A stretch of DNA of 64,000 nucleotides from the NCBI RefSeq assembly GCF_000963885.1, contig NZ_BALE01000017.1, positions 124,001 through 188,000 of the forward strand. The letters run 5' to 3'. This DNA comes from Tanticharoenia sakaeratensis NBRC 103193 (GTDB lineage Bacteria > Pseudomonadota > Alphaproteobacteria > Acetobacterales > Acetobacteraceae). Position 1 is the stretch's first letter; the number at the start of each line of letters is the position of its first letter. Shown piece by piece: positions 8,781-19,430 of this stretch. The position numbers and the translations under genes were made by a program. The notes beneath the pieces were generated by a model that was not told where the DNA came from, did not search any database, and saw only the letters and a list, made by a program, of their open reading frames with translations.

Positions 8781-11441
8781 TCACGCTGCGGGAAGTGCTG
8801 CCAGCTCCTCCCGCACCATGCCGAAGACTGCCTCGGCCGCAGGTTCCGGCCCGCCTGCCTGCGCCATTTCCGGGCGACCGCCGCCGCCTTTCCCGCCCAT
8901 CAGCGCGCTGGCCTTGCGCACCAGATCGACTGCGCTGAGGCGCCTGGCAAGGGCAGGGGTCAGGGCGATGACGACGCTGCCCTTGCCACCCGCTCCCGAG
9001 ACCAGAACCGCGATTCCGTCAGGATGCGTATCGCCATATGCGCGGATCACGTCATCGGCGATGGTCTTGAGCTGGTTCGGCGGCGTGTCGTCCAGATCGC
9101 CGACCGTCAGCGCCACGCCGTTGATGACATCCTGGTTGGCCGCGGCATCGTGGCTTGCGAGCTTGCGCTGAAGATCCGCGACCTGGGTCGCCAATGTCCG
9201 ACGTTCGTCCAGAAGGCTTGCGATTCGCGCGGGTGCATCCGCGACGGAGACCTTCAGGAGCCGGGCGATCTCTTCGAGGCGTTCTTCCGTCTCGAGCGCG
9301 CGGCGTTCGGCAGCCGGACCTGCGACGGCCTCGATCCGGCGCACGCCTGCAGACACGCCGCTCTCGGACACGATACGGAACAATCCGATTTCGCCTGTGC
9401 GCCCCACATGAGTGCCGCCGCACAGCTCGATCGAGAAGGCCTTGCGATCGTCCGAATCCGAACGGCCCATGGAGACCACACGAACCTCGTCGCCGTATTT
9501 CTCTCCGAAAAGCGCCATCGCGCCTTCCTCGACCGCGCGCTCGGGAGACATCGAGCGGGTCATGACTTCGGAGTTTTCGCGAATCCGCGCATTCACCTCG
9601 GCTTCGATCGCCTGCAGCTCTTCGAGCGTCACGGGCCGCGGCTGGCTGACGTCGAAGCGCAGACGCTCCGGCGCGTTGAGGCTGCCTTTCTGCATGACGT
9701 GCGTGCCGAGCGTGCGGCGCATGGCCTCGTGCAGCAGATGCGTCGCCGAATGATGTCCGCGAATGGACTGGCGCCGGTCATGATCGACGATTGCCGTCAC
9801 CGGCAGGCCGGGCCGCAGCGTGCCTTCGACCACGCGGCCGTAATGGACCAGCAGGTCTCCGTTGCGCTTCTGCGTATCGTCGATCTCGACCCGCAGGCCG
9901 GGCGCTACGATGACGCCCGTATCGCCGACCTGGCCACCGCTTTCACCATAGAACGGCGTCTGGTTGAGCAGCACCGCGACCTTGGTGCCGGGACCCGCGC
10001 TGTCAAGCGTCTCGTTGCCCGATGCCACCAGACGCGTCTCGGCGTCGCTCTTCTCCATGGTGTAACCGAGAAACTCGGTCGGTCCGAAGCGATCGCGCGC
10101 ATCGAACCAGATCGTCTCCTGTGCAGTGTCGCCGGAACCGACCCAGGCGGCACGTGCGCGTGCCCGCTGCTCGGCCATCGCCGTCTCGAAGCCTGCGACG
10201 TCGACGGTGCGATGTTGCTCGCGCAGGGCGTCCTGCGTCAGATCGAGCGGAAAGCCGAATGTGTCATACAGGCGGAACGCGACATCGCCAGGCAGCGCCT
10301 GTCCCTCGCCGAGCCTTGCAGTCTCGTCGGTCAACAGCGCCATGCCGCGCTCCAGCATGGACGCAAACCGCTCCTCTTCGTCCCGAATCGTCTCGGCGAT
10401 CAGTGCCTGATGGCTCACGAGCTCAGGATAGGCGCCGCCCATCTGCTGCACCAGCGCCGGAAGCAGCTTGTAGAAGACCGGATCGGCTGCACCCATCATG
10501 TGCAGATGCCGCATCGCGCGCCGCATGATCCGACGCAGGACGTAGCCGCGGCCATCCTTGGCCGGCAGTACCCCGTCCGCGATGAGGAAGGCAGTCGAAC
10601 GCAGATGGTCGGCGACGACGCGATGGCTGGCCCGGAAGCGGCCATCGGGGTCCTGATGAACGGCTTCTGCGGATGCCTCGATCAGTGCACGGAGCGTATC
10701 TGTGTCGTAGTTGTCGCGCTTGCCCTGCATGATGGCCGCAAAGCGCTCCAGGCCCATGCCGGTATCGATCGACGGACGGGGCAGGGGCGTGCGAGTGCCC
10801 GGAGGATCCTCGAAGAACTGCATGAACACGAGGTTCCAGATCTCGACGAAGCGATCTCCATCTTCGTCCGGAGAGCCGGGCGGGCCGCCAGGCACGCTGT
10901 CACCATGATCATAGAAAATCTCGGAACACGGACCGCACGGCCCGGTGTCGCCCATGCGCCAGAAATTGTCCGACGTCGGGATGCGGATGATCCGCTCATC
11001 CGGCAGACCTGCGATCTTGCGCCACAGCGCTGCCGCATCTTCATCCTCGGCATAGATCGTCGCGAGAAGCTTTTCCTGCTTCAGGCCGAAACCCTTGGTC
11101 AGAAGCGTCCAGGCATACTCGATCGCCTGTTCCTTGAAATAATCGCCGAACGAGAAGTTGCCCATCATCTCGAAGAACGTGTGGTGCCGCGCGGTGTAGC
11201 CCACATTGTCGAGATCGTTGTGCTTTCCCCCGGCCCGCACGACCTTCTGCGCCGTGGTCGCGCGCGAATACGGCCGTGTCTCCTGGCCGGTGAAGACATT
11301 CTTGAACGGAACCATCCCGGCGTTCGTGAACAGCAGGGTGGGATCGTTCTGCGGCACCAGCGAAGCGGAGGGCAGGATGCGGTGGTCGCGCTCGCCGAAG
11401 AATTCGAGGAATGCCGAACGGATATCGTTTGTACTGGTCAT
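8781..11441 (-). CDS. alaS: Alanyl-tRNA synthetase
   Basis: Charges tRNA-Ala. The 886-residue length is typical. The class II catalytic core carries [19 protein letters not shown] near the N-terminus. The editing domain shows HHSATHLLH, and the C-terminal zinc site is in [15 protein letters not shown]-Ala domain follows, ending in the [15 protein letters not shown] segment. A large antisense frame over this gene is a codon-bias shadow. Confidence 0.98.
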   Translation of the reverse strand: MTSTNDIRSAFLEFFGERDHRILPSASLVPQNDPTLLFTNAGMVPFKNVFTGQETRPYSRATTAQKVVRAGGKHNDLDNVGYTARHHTFFEMMGNFSFGDYFKEQAIEYAWTLLTKGFGLKQEKLLATIYAEDEDAAALWRKIAGLPDERIIRIPTSDNFWRMGDTGPCGPCSEIFYDHGDSVPGGPPGSPDEDGDRFVEIWNLVFMQFFEDPPGTRTPLPRPSIDTGMGLERFAAIMQGKRDNYDTDTLRALIEASAEAVHQDPDGRFRASHRVVADHLRSTAFLIADGVLPAKDGRGYVLRRIMRRAMRHLHMMGAADPVFYKLLPALVQQMGGAYPELVSHQALIAETIRDEEERFASMLERGMALLTDETARLGEGQALPGDVAFRLYDTFGFPLDLTQDALREQHRTVDVAGFETAMAEQRARARAAWVGSGDTAQETIWFDARDRFGPTEFLGYTMEKSDAETRLVASGNETLDSAGPGTKVAVLLNQTPFYGESGGQVGDTGVIVAPGLRVEIDDTQKRNGDLLVHYGRVVEGTLRPGLPVTAIVDHDRRQSIRGHHSATHLLHEAMRRTLGTHVMQKGSLNAPERLRFDVSQPRPVTLEELQAIEAEVNARIRENSEVMTRSMSPERAVEEGAMALFGEKYGDEVRVVSMGRSDSDDRKAFSIELCGGTHVGRTGEIGLFRIVSESGVSAGVRRIEAVAGPAAERRALETEERLEEIARLLKVSVADAPARIASLLDERRTLATQVADLQRKLASHDAAANQDVINGVALTVGDLDDTPPNQLKTIADDVIRAYGDTHPDGIAVLVSGAGGKGSVVIALTPALARRLSAVDLVRKASALMGGKGGGGRPEMAQAGGPEPAAEAVFGMVREELAALPAA

Positions 11442-11532
11442 GTCGGCGGCGGCCGGTCCTGTGTCGGTGAAGGGATACGCGTGAACGCTTCACTAGCGCG
11501 AAAGCGCGCCGGCTGGAACTGATAGCCTTGAT

Positions 11533-12036
11533 CTAGCGATCACTCCCGGACGAGGGTCTGCCTTCGTCCGGATGATCGGTCGTGGCGGCGGTGATGGGGT
11601 CGCCGGGAAGTTCGACCGCCATGCGGGCCAGTTCGAGCGGCGTTTCGGGGGCCTTCGCGCGGAACACGAGCTTTCGCGACAGATTGAAGTTCGCAAACAT
11701 CCCGGCGAGTGCTCCTGCGGCGAGAGCAAGCTCAGGTCGGGCGCTGCAAAGCGGCACCGTCAGGTAAAGCGTATAAACTGTCCCGCGATTGAGCAAAAAT
11801 CCAAGGCTGTTGGCCAGCAGGAACCGAAGCCATTGCAGTACGAGATGGCCACGCTGCGTCACATTGCGGAACGTCCAGAGACGGTTCAACACCCAGTTCG
11901 CGGTCGCGGCCACGAAGTAGGCAAGGAGCGTGGCCGCCGTGAGCCCGACCAGGGGACGAAGCGTCTGCACGGTGCCCCAATCCCATAGGAAACCTGCAGC
12001 CCCGACAACGCCGAAGCGCAGGAACTGGCCGATCAT
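11533..12036 (-). CDS. GtrA-like membrane protein
   Basis: A 167-residue protein with about four transmembrane segments. It begins MIGQFLRFGVVGAAGF, the hallmark of the GtrA family, and carries the internal FNRLWTF-type motif as LNRLWTFRNV. GtrA-like proteins are thought to help move polyprenyl-linked sugars across the inner membrane for cell-surface glycan decoration. The start is ATG 12036; a longer in-frame GTG is possible but departs from the family N-terminus. The ompA-type terminator lies just upstream, so it probably has its own promoter. The hydrophilic C-terminal tail is unremarkable. Confidence 0.8.
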   Translation of the reverse strand: MIGQFLRFGVVGAAGFLWDWGTVQTLRPLVGLTAATLLAYFVAATANWVLNRLWTFRNVTQRGHLVLQWLRFLLANSLGFLLNRGTVYTLYLTVPLCSARPELALAAGALAGMFANFNLSRKLVFRAKAPETPLELARMAVELPGDPITAATTDHPDEGRPSSGSDR

Positions 12037-12131
12037 CTGATCGCGTCCGCGTGGATAGAAGAGTTTACGGCTTTGCACCTTGGTTCGTCCGGGCCCGCTG
12101 AAGCGCGCGTCATACAATAGCGCTGCACATG

Positions 12132-12159
12132 AAAAAAGGGCGCCCCGAAGGACGCCCTT
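12132..12159 (-). terminator. Rho-independent terminator of the OmpA-family gene
   Basis: A 7-bp perfect stem (12136-12142 with 12153-12159, sequence AAGGGCG/CGCCCTT) is followed on the minus strand by a T-run (complement of 12132-12137). It lies about 50 bases after the stop of the OmpA-family gene. Confidence 0.85.
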
Positions 12160-12211
12160 GTCTCCGCAGGCTCCGGCCATATGAGATATGGCCGAAGATC
12201 CCTCGTCGTGA

Positions 12212-13351
12212 TTATCGCAGGATGATCTCGACGCGACGGTTCTGCGGCTCGCGGGTGTTCGGACCCGTCGGCACGAGCGGGTGAGCCTCGCCGTAGCCGT
12301 GGATGTCGATCGCGCTGGCCGGCACGCCGTCACGGATCAGCTCAGCCTTCACGCTGTCAGCGCGACGGATCGAGAGGCCCATGTTGTACTTCTGGCCACG
12401 GGGACCCGGGTGGATTGCCGAGTTGTCCGTGTAGCCGTTGACTTCAATCCGCGTCGTCTGGACGTGGGTCGATGCCTGGGCAGCCTGTGCCACGATCTCA
12501 CGCGCACGGCCCGTCAGCAGGGACTTGTCCCAGTCGAAGAACACGAGATACGTGCGAGCCGGGGCAACCGGCGGCGGCACCACAACCGGCGCCGGCGGCG
12601 GCGGCGGCGGAGCCGTATCGAACGCATAGCGCATCGACACGATGAACTGGTGGTTGAAGCGCTGGTCGAAGTTCACGTTGCCCTTGTGGACGCCCGACGA
12701 GTTGTAGGCCGTCGAAGCGAAGGAGCCGTCCGAGAACGTCTGGCCGATCATGCGGTATTCACCGGTGACGGCGAGGCCCGGAACGCCCGGGATGTCATAG
12801 GCCGCACCGACGATGCCCTGATACGCGAAGCCACCATTCGTGCCGCCGACGCGGTTGATGTTGCCGTTCGTGTAGGCCGTCGTGGTCGGGTTGTAGTGCT
12901 GCCACAGGTAGCCTGCACCGACACCGACGAACGGCGTGATGGGAACGTTCAGGCCGAACTGGGCGAGGTCGATGTCATACAGGACATTGACGAAGCCGCC
13001 GTAGGACTGGTCGGAACCGCTGGTCGAACCGTTGGCATAGGTCGGACGACGATGGTTGAGCTGCGAGTAGTTGTACACGCCCTCGACCTCAGCGCGCAGA
13101 CCGTTGCCGAAGCCCCAGCCGAACGAACCGAAGCCCGTGAAACCGTCCTTGTGACGGAAGCGCGACTTGGTGCCTTCGTTGCCCATCGAGCCATCCGCCT
13201 GGGTGGTCGGCGAGAAGTGGGCGTGCTGCGTCTGAACGAGGTTGTAACCGCCGCCCAGATCGACATACGGGCCAGTGATGGTGCTTGCCATCGAAGCGGC
13301 CGGGGCGGCCACCATCGACGTCATAGCAAGAAGTGCCGTGCGGAGACGCAT
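12212..13351 (-). CDS. OmpA-family outer membrane protein
   Basis: A 379-residue protein with a signal peptide (about 1-22, ending SMAS), an N-terminal eight-stranded porin-like barrel rich in Gly and Tyr, a poly-proline linker (PPPPPPAPVVVPPP), and a C-terminal OmpA/MotB-type peptidoglycan-binding domain. The domain shows FFDWDKSLLT, the NGYTDNS segment, the LSIRRADSVKAELI helix and the final NRRVEIILR. It tethers the outer membrane to the wall. AAGGA precedes ATG 13351, and a strong terminator follows at 12132-12159, consistent with an abundant monocistronic message. Confidence 0.93.
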   Translation of the reverse strand: MRLRTALLAMTSMVAAPAASMASTITGPYVDLGGGYNLVQTQHAHFSPTTQADGSMGNEGTKSRFRHKDGFTGFGSFGWGFGNGLRAEVEGVYNYSQLNHRRPTYANGSTSGSDQSYGGFVNVLYDIDLAQFGLNVPITPFVGVGAGYLWQHYNPTTTAYTNGNINRVGGTNGGFAYQGIVGAAYDIPGVPGLAVTGEYRMIGQTFSDGSFASTAYNSSGVHKGNVNFDQRFNHQFIVSMRYAFDTAPPPPPPAPVVVPPPVAPARTYLVFFDWDKSLLTGRAREIVAQAAQASTHVQTTRIEVNGYTDNSAIHPGPRGQKYNMGLSIRRADSVKAELIRDGVPASAIDIHGYGEAHPLVPTGPNTREPQNRRVEIILR

Positions 13352-13580
13352 GTTCTCTCGTCCTTAATTATTCACCCAATCGAGCCGCCGTATCATTTTT
13401 GCTGCGGCAGGCCCAGCGCGATGCATAAGAGCGTATAGATCGGGCAGTTCCACGCAGGTAAGTCGCTTCGCACGGTGTGGACGATTACGATCCGACGTAG
13501 TGGCGCAATTGCAACAGTTTGTTCTGGCGCCAATATGACGTGGTATTCGCCCGTCCGTCAGACAGCGGTTTCAGGCGTCT

Positions 13581-15281
13581 TCAGGCGTCGCAACCCTGTT
13601 CGAGGAGAAGTGCCAGGACGTCGTCGGACCCGACGGCGCGGCTGGTGAATGCCCGCCCGATTCCATGTAGCAGAACGAAGCTCAGACGCCCGTCACGCAT
13701 CTTCTTGTCGCCCTTCATATGCTCGATCAGGCGCGCGGCACTCAGGCGGTGGGGAAGGTCGTCGAGGCCTGCCATCAGTCCGAGCGACCGCAGATGTGCG
13801 GACACGCGTTCGGACACGAGCGGGGGACAATATCCGAGTCGCTCGGACAGGGCGGCCGCCAGAACCAGACCGATCCCGACTGCTTCCCCATGAAGAAGCC
13901 GCCCGTCGTAATGGAACTCCGCTTCCAGAGCGTGTGCAAAGCTGTGGCCGAGGTTCAGAAGCGCGCGCCCGCCATCGGCGGCCTGCTCGTGTTCGTCAGC
14001 CGCAACGACCTGGGCCTTGAACGCACAGGCCCGCCGCACAGCCTCGATCAGTGTCGCGGACTCGCCGTCCAGAAGGCGTCCTGCGTGGTTTTCGCACCAG
14101 CCGAACAGGGCTGGATCGGAGATCAGCCCGGCTTTCAGGATCTCGGCATAACCAGCGCCCAGCTCGCGACGCGTCAGGGTTCCCAGAACGTCGCTGTCGG
14201 CCAGAACGGCGAGTGGCTGGTGGAACGCGCCGATCAGGTTCTTGCCGGACGCGCTGTTGATGCCGGTCTTGCCGCCCACCGAGCTGTCGACCTGCGACAG
14301 CAGGGTCGTCGGGATCTGGACGAAGGGAAGTCCGCGCAGCGCACTGGCTGCCAGGAAGCCTGCCAGATCCCCAACGACGCCACCGCCGAAGCCGATGACG
14401 GCGGTGCGACGCTCGACCCGCAGCGCCAGCAGCGCTTCGATCGTCTCGCTGAACTGGGCCAGCGATTTGGACGACTCGCCGCCGGGAATGCGCAGCACGT
14501 CCGTGCGGATCCCCGCGTCACCAAGGGAACGAAGGAGCGCGGGCAGGTGCAGCGCGGCTACGCGTTCGTCGGTGACGATGACGCAGCGCTTCTGCGGCAG
14601 GATCGGGCCAAGCAGGGCGCCGGCGCGCTCAAGCAGGTCGGGTCCGATCACGACGTCATATCGGTGTGGGCGCTCTCCCGGGAGGTCTACGGGAACCCGT
14701 GCGGGTTCGGCGATCTGGATGGCGCGCAGCACCCTTTGCGCACCGGTTTCGATGCTGTCGTCTCCACAATCCACGATAAGATCCGCCTCTGCATAAATGG
14801 GATGGCGCAGGGCCATCAGGGAAGTCATGACCTCGTGCGGGTCGCGGCCGGCAAGAAGGGGGCGCCCCTGACGTCCTGTGACACGTTTCAGCAGGACCGG
14901 GAGGGAGACGCGCAGCCAGACGGAGAGCGCGCGCTCCTTGATCAGGGCTCGCGTTCCCGCGTCCATGAAGGCACCGCCGCCCGTGGACAGGACGCATCGC
15001 GGCCCCAGCAGAAGTCGGCGCAGGACCCGGCGCTCGCCGTCCCGGAACGCAGCCTCGCCGTGGCGGGCAAACAATTCGGGAATGGTGCAGCCGGCCGCGC
15101 GCTCGATTTCCGCGTCCGCGTCGACGAACGGCAGGTTGAGACGAGCGGCGAGCCTGCGGCCGATCGTCGTCTTCCCGGCACCCATTAGGCCGACGAGCAC
15201 GATAGTGCGTGTCCCGGCCTCCGGGATGGCATCGTCCGGCATCGGGCCGACCGGCTCTTCTATGGTGGATGGTGCAGACAT
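13581..15281 (-). CDS. aroKB: Bifunctional shikimate kinase / 3-dehydroquinate synthase
   Basis: One 566-residue polypeptide joins two steps of aromatic amino acid synthesis. Residues about 25-190 are shikimate kinase (P-loop GLMGAGKTT at 31-39, DADAEIE, STGGGA, RPLL). From about 195 to the end is dehydroquinate synthase ([57 protein letters not shown]). Both active sites look complete. Start ATG 15281 has AAGG close upstream; in-frame ATG 15311 is an alternative. aroK and aroB are usually separate adjacent genes; here the stop between them is gone. The name aroKB is descriptive. Confidence 0.95.
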   Translation of the reverse strand: MSAPSTIEEPVGPMPDDAIPEAGTRTIVLVGLMGAGKTTIGRRLAARLNLPFVDADAEIERAAGCTIPELFARHGEAAFRDGERRVLRRLLLGPRCVLSTGGGAFMDAGTRALIKERALSVWLRVSLPVLLKRVTGRQGRPLLAGRDPHEVMTSLMALRHPIYAEADLIVDCGDDSIETGAQRVLRAIQIAEPARVPVDLPGERPHRYDVVIGPDLLERAGALLGPILPQKRCVIVTDERVAALHLPALLRSLGDAGIRTDVLRIPGGESSKSLAQFSETIEALLALRVERRTAVIGFGGGVVGDLAGFLAASALRGLPFVQIPTTLLSQVDSSVGGKTGINSASGKNLIGAFHQPLAVLADSDVLGTLTRRELGAGYAEILKAGLISDPALFGWCENHAGRLLDGESATLIEAVRRACAFKAQVVAADEHEQAADGGRALLNLGHSFAHALEAEFHYDGRLLHGEAVGIGLVLAAALSERLGYCPPLVSERVSAHLRSLGLMAGLDDLPHRLSAARLIEHMKGDKKMRDGRLSFVLLHGIGRAFTSRAVGSDDVLALLLEQGCDA

Positions 15282-15365
15282 TTGCCTTTCGCTAGCATAG
15301 GCAGGGTTCAATCGTCATGCGCGCCGGGCGCCTGGCAAACCGTTTCCAGGGAGCGTCTCACGATC

Positions 15366-15647
15366 ATGCGGCTCATCAAAATTCTTGCAGTCGCGGTTCC
15401 GGTCCTCCTGATCGGAGGCCTGGGGGCCGGTTTTCTCTCGCTGGGCGCCAATGCGGTTCCCCCCGAGCAGACGACCGTCCACAAGGACTTTCCCGCCGGG
15501 CGTTTCGCCGTGACGCCGCAGGCCCCGTCGCTCGCCTCGGTGATGCCGCAGCCGTCATCGCCTGCGAACGGTCCCGCACCTTCGGTCCAGGCCCCTCCGG
15601 CTGCGACGCCGCCGGCTGGGCAACGCGCAACATCGGCAGCGCACTGA
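15366..15647 (+). CDS. Small membrane-anchored or exported proline-rich protein
   Basis: A 93-residue protein. A hydrophobic N-terminus (MRLIKILAVAVPVLLIGGLGAGF) acts as signal or anchor, followed by a low-complexity Pro/Ala/Ser-rich tail. GGGAG at 15350-15354 supports ATG 15366. It lies divergent from aroKB and 43 bases upstream of xerD. No family recognised. Confidence 0.65.
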   Translation: MRLIKILAVAVPVLLIGGLGAGFLSLGANAVPPEQTTVHKDFPAGRFAVTPQAPSLASVMPQPSSPANGPAPSVQAPPAATPPAGQRATSAAH

Positions 15648-15690
15648 AATCCGGTAGCCGGCGACAGACCGTCGTTCGCAAGAAACAGTC

Positions 15691-16623
15691 ATGACGAGTG
15701 CTCACGGTGCGGATCCGCTCAGTCGCGGGCAGGTGGAAGCGTTTCTGGAAATGCTGGCCGCCGAGCGCGGTGCAGCGGCGCGCACGCTCAGCGCGTATCA
15801 GAGCGATCTCGACGATTTCAGCGCACATGCCGCGTCCCGGAGCGAGACGCTGGCGGAAGGTTCCGCGGAAACCGTCCAGACCTACCTGCGTGCGATGACG
15901 GCAGGCGGACTCGCACCGCGGACAGCGGCACGCAGACTGTCCTGTCTGCGACAATTCTACCGCTTCGCCGCCCGCGAAGGGTGGCGCAAGGACGATCCCA
16001 CTGCACGGGCCGCGCGCCCGAAACTGCCGGTTACCTTGCCGCGTGTCCTCTCGGAAGATGAGGTGATGCGTCTTCTGGATGCCAGGGCCGTGGGCGATGC
16101 CGAGGCGGGGCGGCGGGCGCTTGTTGCCCGGGCGGCGCTGGAACTGTTGTATACGGCGGGGCTTCGAATATCCGAGCTGCTCGGCCTGCCGCGTGATGCG
16201 GCCTATGCCCGTGGGCCGATGCTGCTGGTCCGCGGCAAGGGCGGGCGCGAGCGTCTCGTCCCGCTTTCGGAAGGCGCGCGCGAGGCGATGCGGGCACTTC
16301 GCGCGAGCGACGCCGATATCGCAAGCCCGTTCCTGTTTCCCGGGCGTGATCCGAAACGTCCACTGACACGCCAGGCCTTCGACCGGATCCTGCATGACTG
16401 CGCCGTTCGCGCCGGCCTCGATCCGGCGCGCGTATCCCCCCATGTGCTGCGTCACTCCTTTGCGAGCCATCTTCTCGGCCGGGGCGCGGACCTGCGCGCG
16501 CTTCAGATGCTGCTCGGTCACGCCGATATCGCGACGACGCAGGTCTACACCCACGTCATGACCGAACGGCTGCGCCAGCTCATGGAAGCGCATCATCCCC
16601 TTGCGGGCGGGACGCCGCACTAA
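15691..16623 (+). CDS. xerD: Site-specific tyrosine recombinase XerD
   Basis: Resolves chromosome dimers at dif together with XerC at the division septum. The 310-residue protein has an N-terminal SAM-like core-binding domain (about 10-100) and a C-terminal catalytic domain. All active-site residues are visible: R159 (GLRISELL), K183 (RGKGGRERLVPL), H251 and R254 (HVLRHSFASHLL), H277 (LLGHADIATTQ) and nucleophile Y286 (VYTHV). Assignment as XerD rather than XerC rests on overall sequence; no dif site was found in the window. accA follows 73 bases later. Confidence 0.9.
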   Translation: MTSAHGADPLSRGQVEAFLEMLAAERGAAARTLSAYQSDLDDFSAHAASRSETLAEGSAETVQTYLRAMTAGGLAPRTAARRLSCLRQFYRFAAREGWRKDDPTARAARPKLPVTLPRVLSEDEVMRLLDARAVGDAEAGRRALVARAALELLYTAGLRISELLGLPRDAAYARGPMLLVRGKGGRERLVPLSEGAREAMRALRASDADIASPFLFPGRDPKRPLTRQAFDRILHDCAVRAGLDPARVSPHVLRHSFASHLLGRGADLRALQMLLGHADIATTQVYTHVMTERLRQLMEAHHPLAGGTPH

Positions 16624-16696
16624 GGGCCAGGCACGATCGCGCACGAACGGAGCGCGGGCGCTATCGCGGTCGGCAACCTTGTGATATGGCGCGCCG

Positions 16697-17653
16697 ATGC
16701 GTCAGTTCCTGGATTTCGAAAAGCCGGTCGCCGAGCTGGAAAACAAGATCGCCGAGCTCCGTCAGATGGCGGACGGCGACGGCATCAACATCGACGAAGA
16801 GGTCCAGCGCCTCTCGGAGAAGGCCGACAAGCAGCTTCGGGCTGCCTACGGCAAGCTCACACCCTGGCAGAAAGTGCAGGTCGCGCGCCATGCGCAGCGC
16901 CCCCACGCACTCGCCTATTTCGAGCGGTTGCTCACCGATTTCACGCCGCTCGCCGGCGATCGGCTTGGTGCCGAGGATCAGGCCATCATCGGCGGTCTCG
17001 GCCGGTTTCGCGGGCGCGCCGTTGTCGCGATCGGGACCGAGCGGGGCCACGACCTCGAATCCAGGCTCGTACACAATTTCGGTTCGCCCCGTCCGGAAGG
17101 CTACCGCAAGGCCCAGCGTCTCGTGCAGCTCGCCGGCCGCTTCGGCCTGCCGATCCTGACGTTCATCGACACATCAGGCGCATGGCCTGGAATCGATGCC
17201 GAGCAGCGCGGGCAGGCGGAGGCGATCGCGCGTTCGATCGACCTGTGTCTTTCCGCGCCAGTGCCGATCGTGGCGAGCGTGATCGGCGAAGGTGGCTCGG
17301 GTGGCGCGATTGCGCTCGGCGCGGGCGACCGCGTGCTGATGCTCGAACATGCGATCTATTCCGTGATTTCGCCGGAAGCGGCTGCATCGATTCTCTGGCG
17401 TGATGCCAAGCAGGCCAACCTTGCGGCGGAAAGCCTGAAGTTCACGGCACAGGATCTGCTGAGCCTCAAACTGATCGACCGCATCGTGCCGGAGCCGATC
17501 GGTGGCGCGCAGCGCCTGCCGTTCGACGCAGTCGATGCGCTGGGCGAGGCGATTGCCGAAGAACTGGAGCCGCTCTGCGCGCTCGACTCGGCAACGCTGC
17601 GGACCCTGCGTCGCGAGAAGTTCCTCAGCATGGGCCGCGACTCCCTGAACTGA
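16697..17653 (+). CDS. accA: Acetyl-CoA carboxylase carboxyltransferase subunit alpha
   Basis: Forms the carboxyltransferase with AccD, transferring CO2 from biotin-BCCP to acetyl-CoA to give malonyl-CoA. The 318-residue length and N-terminus (FLDFEKPVAELENKI) are standard. The crotonase-fold core shows FIDTSGAWPGIDAEQRGQ and GEGGSGGAIALG, followed by YSVISPEAAASILW. It ends five bases before the convergent MoaB-domain gene. Confidence 0.97.
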   Translation: MRQFLDFEKPVAELENKIAELRQMADGDGINIDEEVQRLSEKADKQLRAAYGKLTPWQKVQVARHAQRPHALAYFERLLTDFTPLAGDRLGAEDQAIIGGLGRFRGRAVVAIGTERGHDLESRLVHNFGSPRPEGYRKAQRLVQLAGRFGLPILTFIDTSGAWPGIDAEQRGQAEAIARSIDLCLSAPVPIVASVIGEGGSGGAIALGAGDRVLMLEHAIYSVISPEAAASILWRDAKQANLAAESLKFTAQDLLSLKLIDRIVPEPIGGAQRLPFDAVDALGEAIAEELEPLCALDSATLRTLRREKFLSMGRDSLN

Positions 17654-17658
17654 GAGCG

Positions 17659-18441
17659 TCAGGCAGGCGGCTCCCCTTCGATGGGGACCGCCCCGAGGCC
17701 TTCGATAACCGTCCGAAGCCGTGCGCCGGCCCGCCTGACCTGTTCGCTGTCGAACCCTTTGGCAACGAGCGCGACGCCGCGTCGTCCGTCCGGCCGTTCG
17801 TAGGGATACGAGCCCAGATCAAGAGCGGGAAACTCGTCCTGAACCGCCGAGAGAGCATCGGCGAGATCGCCTTCCCGTAACGTGTCGCTATGCCAGCTCG
17901 CCATGGCGAGCGGCGCGCCGCCGGGCAGGGTCGGCACGAGCGATCGGAGCATCGCGCGCATGATGCGCGGGACGCCGGCCATGACGTGCACATTGCCGAT
18001 CGAAAATCCGGGTGCCGCCGAGACATCATTCGGGATCGGGATCGACCCTTTCGGCAGCATCGCCATTCGCTGCCGGGCTGTATTGAACGTGCCGGGCGCG
18101 AATGTCGCTTCCAGCAGCCTGAATGTCTCATCGTGTCGTTCGAGCGGCACACCGAATGCCCTGGCGACGCAGGGCGCCGTGATGTCGTCATGTGTGGGCC
18201 CGATGCCGCCCGTCGTCAGCACCATGTCGAAATGCGCGCGGCACGTGTTCAGCGTCGAGATGATCGTCTCCGCGACATCCGGGATGACGCGTACTTCGTC
18301 GAGCCGGATCCCGGCCGCGCCCAAGGCGACGGCGACCGCGCGGATGTTGGCATCCTGCGTGCGGCCCGAGAGGATTTCATTGCCGATGACGAGCAGGCAG
18401 GCGGTTTTTGTCCCGACTTTTGGTGTGGCCGTCTCGCTCAT
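17659..18441 (-). CDS. MoaB/Mog-domain protein (CinA N-terminal type)
   Basis: A 260-residue protein with the molybdopterin-binding fold found at the N-terminus of CinA. Visible motifs are LVIGNEILSGRTQD (about 17-30) and LTTGGIGPTHDDIT. The C-terminal deamidase domain of full-length CinA is absent, as in many alphaproteobacterial paralogues annotated competence/damage-inducible protein A. AGGAGAG precedes ATG 18441. The biochemical role is not settled; COF/NAD-linked pyrophosphatase activity is known for related proteins and is only a possibility here. Confidence 0.85.
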   Translation of the reverse strand: MSETATPKVGTKTACLLVIGNEILSGRTQDANIRAVAVALGAAGIRLDEVRVIPDVAETIISTLNTCRAHFDMVLTTGGIGPTHDDITAPCVARAFGVPLERHDETFRLLEATFAPGTFNTARQRMAMLPKGSIPIPNDVSAAPGFSIGNVHVMAGVPRIMRAMLRSLVPTLPGGAPLAMASWHSDTLREGDLADALSAVQDEFPALDLGSYPYERPDGRRGVALVAKGFDSEQVRRAGARLRTVIEGLGAVPIEGEPPA

Positions 18442-18533
18442 GATGCAACTCTCCTGGGTTCTGCGGGCGTTAGGTTCCGACAATACGTGTCGTGTAAGTT
18501 CATGCATCATCTGAAGTTTCCGGGAGAAACGCC

Positions 18534-19430
18534 ATGCCCCTGACCCTCGACTCCACGCCGCGCTGCGTGCTCGACCTGCATGCGACCCTGGGCGAGGGGC
18601 CGGTCTGGTCCGAGCGCGAACAGGCGCTGTATTTCGTCGACATCCGTGAACACAAGATCCATCGCTTCGATCCCGAATCGGGCGCGCATCACAGCTGGCC
18701 GACACCGTCGGAGGCCTGTTTCCTGTTGCCGGTCGATGACGGCACGTTCCTGTGTGGCCTGCGTGACGGTCTGCATCGCTTCGACCCTGAGACGGGGGCT
18801 CTGTCCCAGCACAAGGCGATCGAGCCGGAGCGTCCGGACAACCGATTGAACGACGGATGTGTGGATCTGGAAGGCCGGCTGTGGTTCGGGACGATGGACG
18901 ACAACGAAGCTGCGCCCAATGGCTCGATCTACTGCGTGCGGCACAAGGACTATGCGCTGGACGTCACGCATCATGGCGAAGGCTACACCGTCAGCAACGG
19001 CCCCGCGATCTCGCCTGACGGACGTACGCTCTATGTCTGCGACTCGCCCGAGCAGGAGATCTACGCATTCGATCTGAGCGAGGACGGTACACTTTCGAAT
19101 CGTCGGGTCTTTGCCAAACTCGATCACGGTTATCCGGACGGTGTCGTGACTGACAGCGAAGGAACCGTCTGGTGCGGTACGTGGGGCGGCGGTCGGATTT
19201 CGCGCTTCCGCGCTGACGGGAGCGAACTCCCTTCCATCCCGATGCCCTGCACCAACGTGACAAAGGTCGCGTTCGGCGGCGCGGATCACCGGACCGTCTT
19301 CGTCACGACGGCGCGCAAGGGACTGGAGCCCGACGTGCTGGCCCGTGAGCCGCATGCCGGGAGCCTTTTCGCGCTCAGGACCGACGTGCCGGGCAACCGC
19401 CAGGCAACGTTCCGCCTGTCGCCGGGCTAA
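18534..19430 (+). CDS. SMP-30/gluconolactonase family protein
   Basis: A 298-residue six-bladed beta-propeller, predicted to be a divalent-metal-dependent sugar lactonase. Candidate metal ligands lie where the family has them: the Glu of TLGEGPVWSE near residue 18, the Asn in RLNDGCVD, the Asn in VSNGPAISPDG and the Asp in YPDGVVTD. There is no signal peptide, so it is probably cytoplasmic and acts on a gluconolactone-type product of sugar dehydrogenases. GGGAGAAACGCC precedes the ATG. It converges with the GNAT-MutT gene, overlapping by four bases. Confidence 0.85.
   Translation: MPLTLDSTPRCVLDLHATLGEGPVWSEREQALYFVDIREHKIHRFDPESGAHHSWPTPSEACFLLPVDDGTFLCGLRDGLHRFDPETGALSQHKAIEPERPDNRLNDGCVDLEGRLWFGTMDDNEAAPNGSIYCVRHKDYALDVTHHGEGYTVSNGPAISPDGRTLYVCDSPEQEIYAFDLSEDGTLSNRRVFAKLDHGYPDGVVTDSEGTVWCGTWGGGRISRFRADGSELPSIPMPCTNVTKVAFGGADHRTVFVTTARKGLEPDVLAREPHAGSLFALRTDVPGNRQATFRLSPG

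Noticed and set aside
8367-11522. 1051-codon plus-strand frame opposite alaS
   Set aside because: Codon-bias shadow in high-GC DNA; the minus strand encodes a complete alanyl-tRNA synthetase.
12037-12333. N-terminal extension of the GtrA-like gene to 12333
   Set aside because: It would run through the OmpA-gene terminator and overlap the OmpA C-terminus; the GtrA family starts at MIGQFLRFG.
13719-15188. 489-codon plus-strand frame opposite aroKB
   Set aside because: Shadow of the bifunctional enzyme gene.
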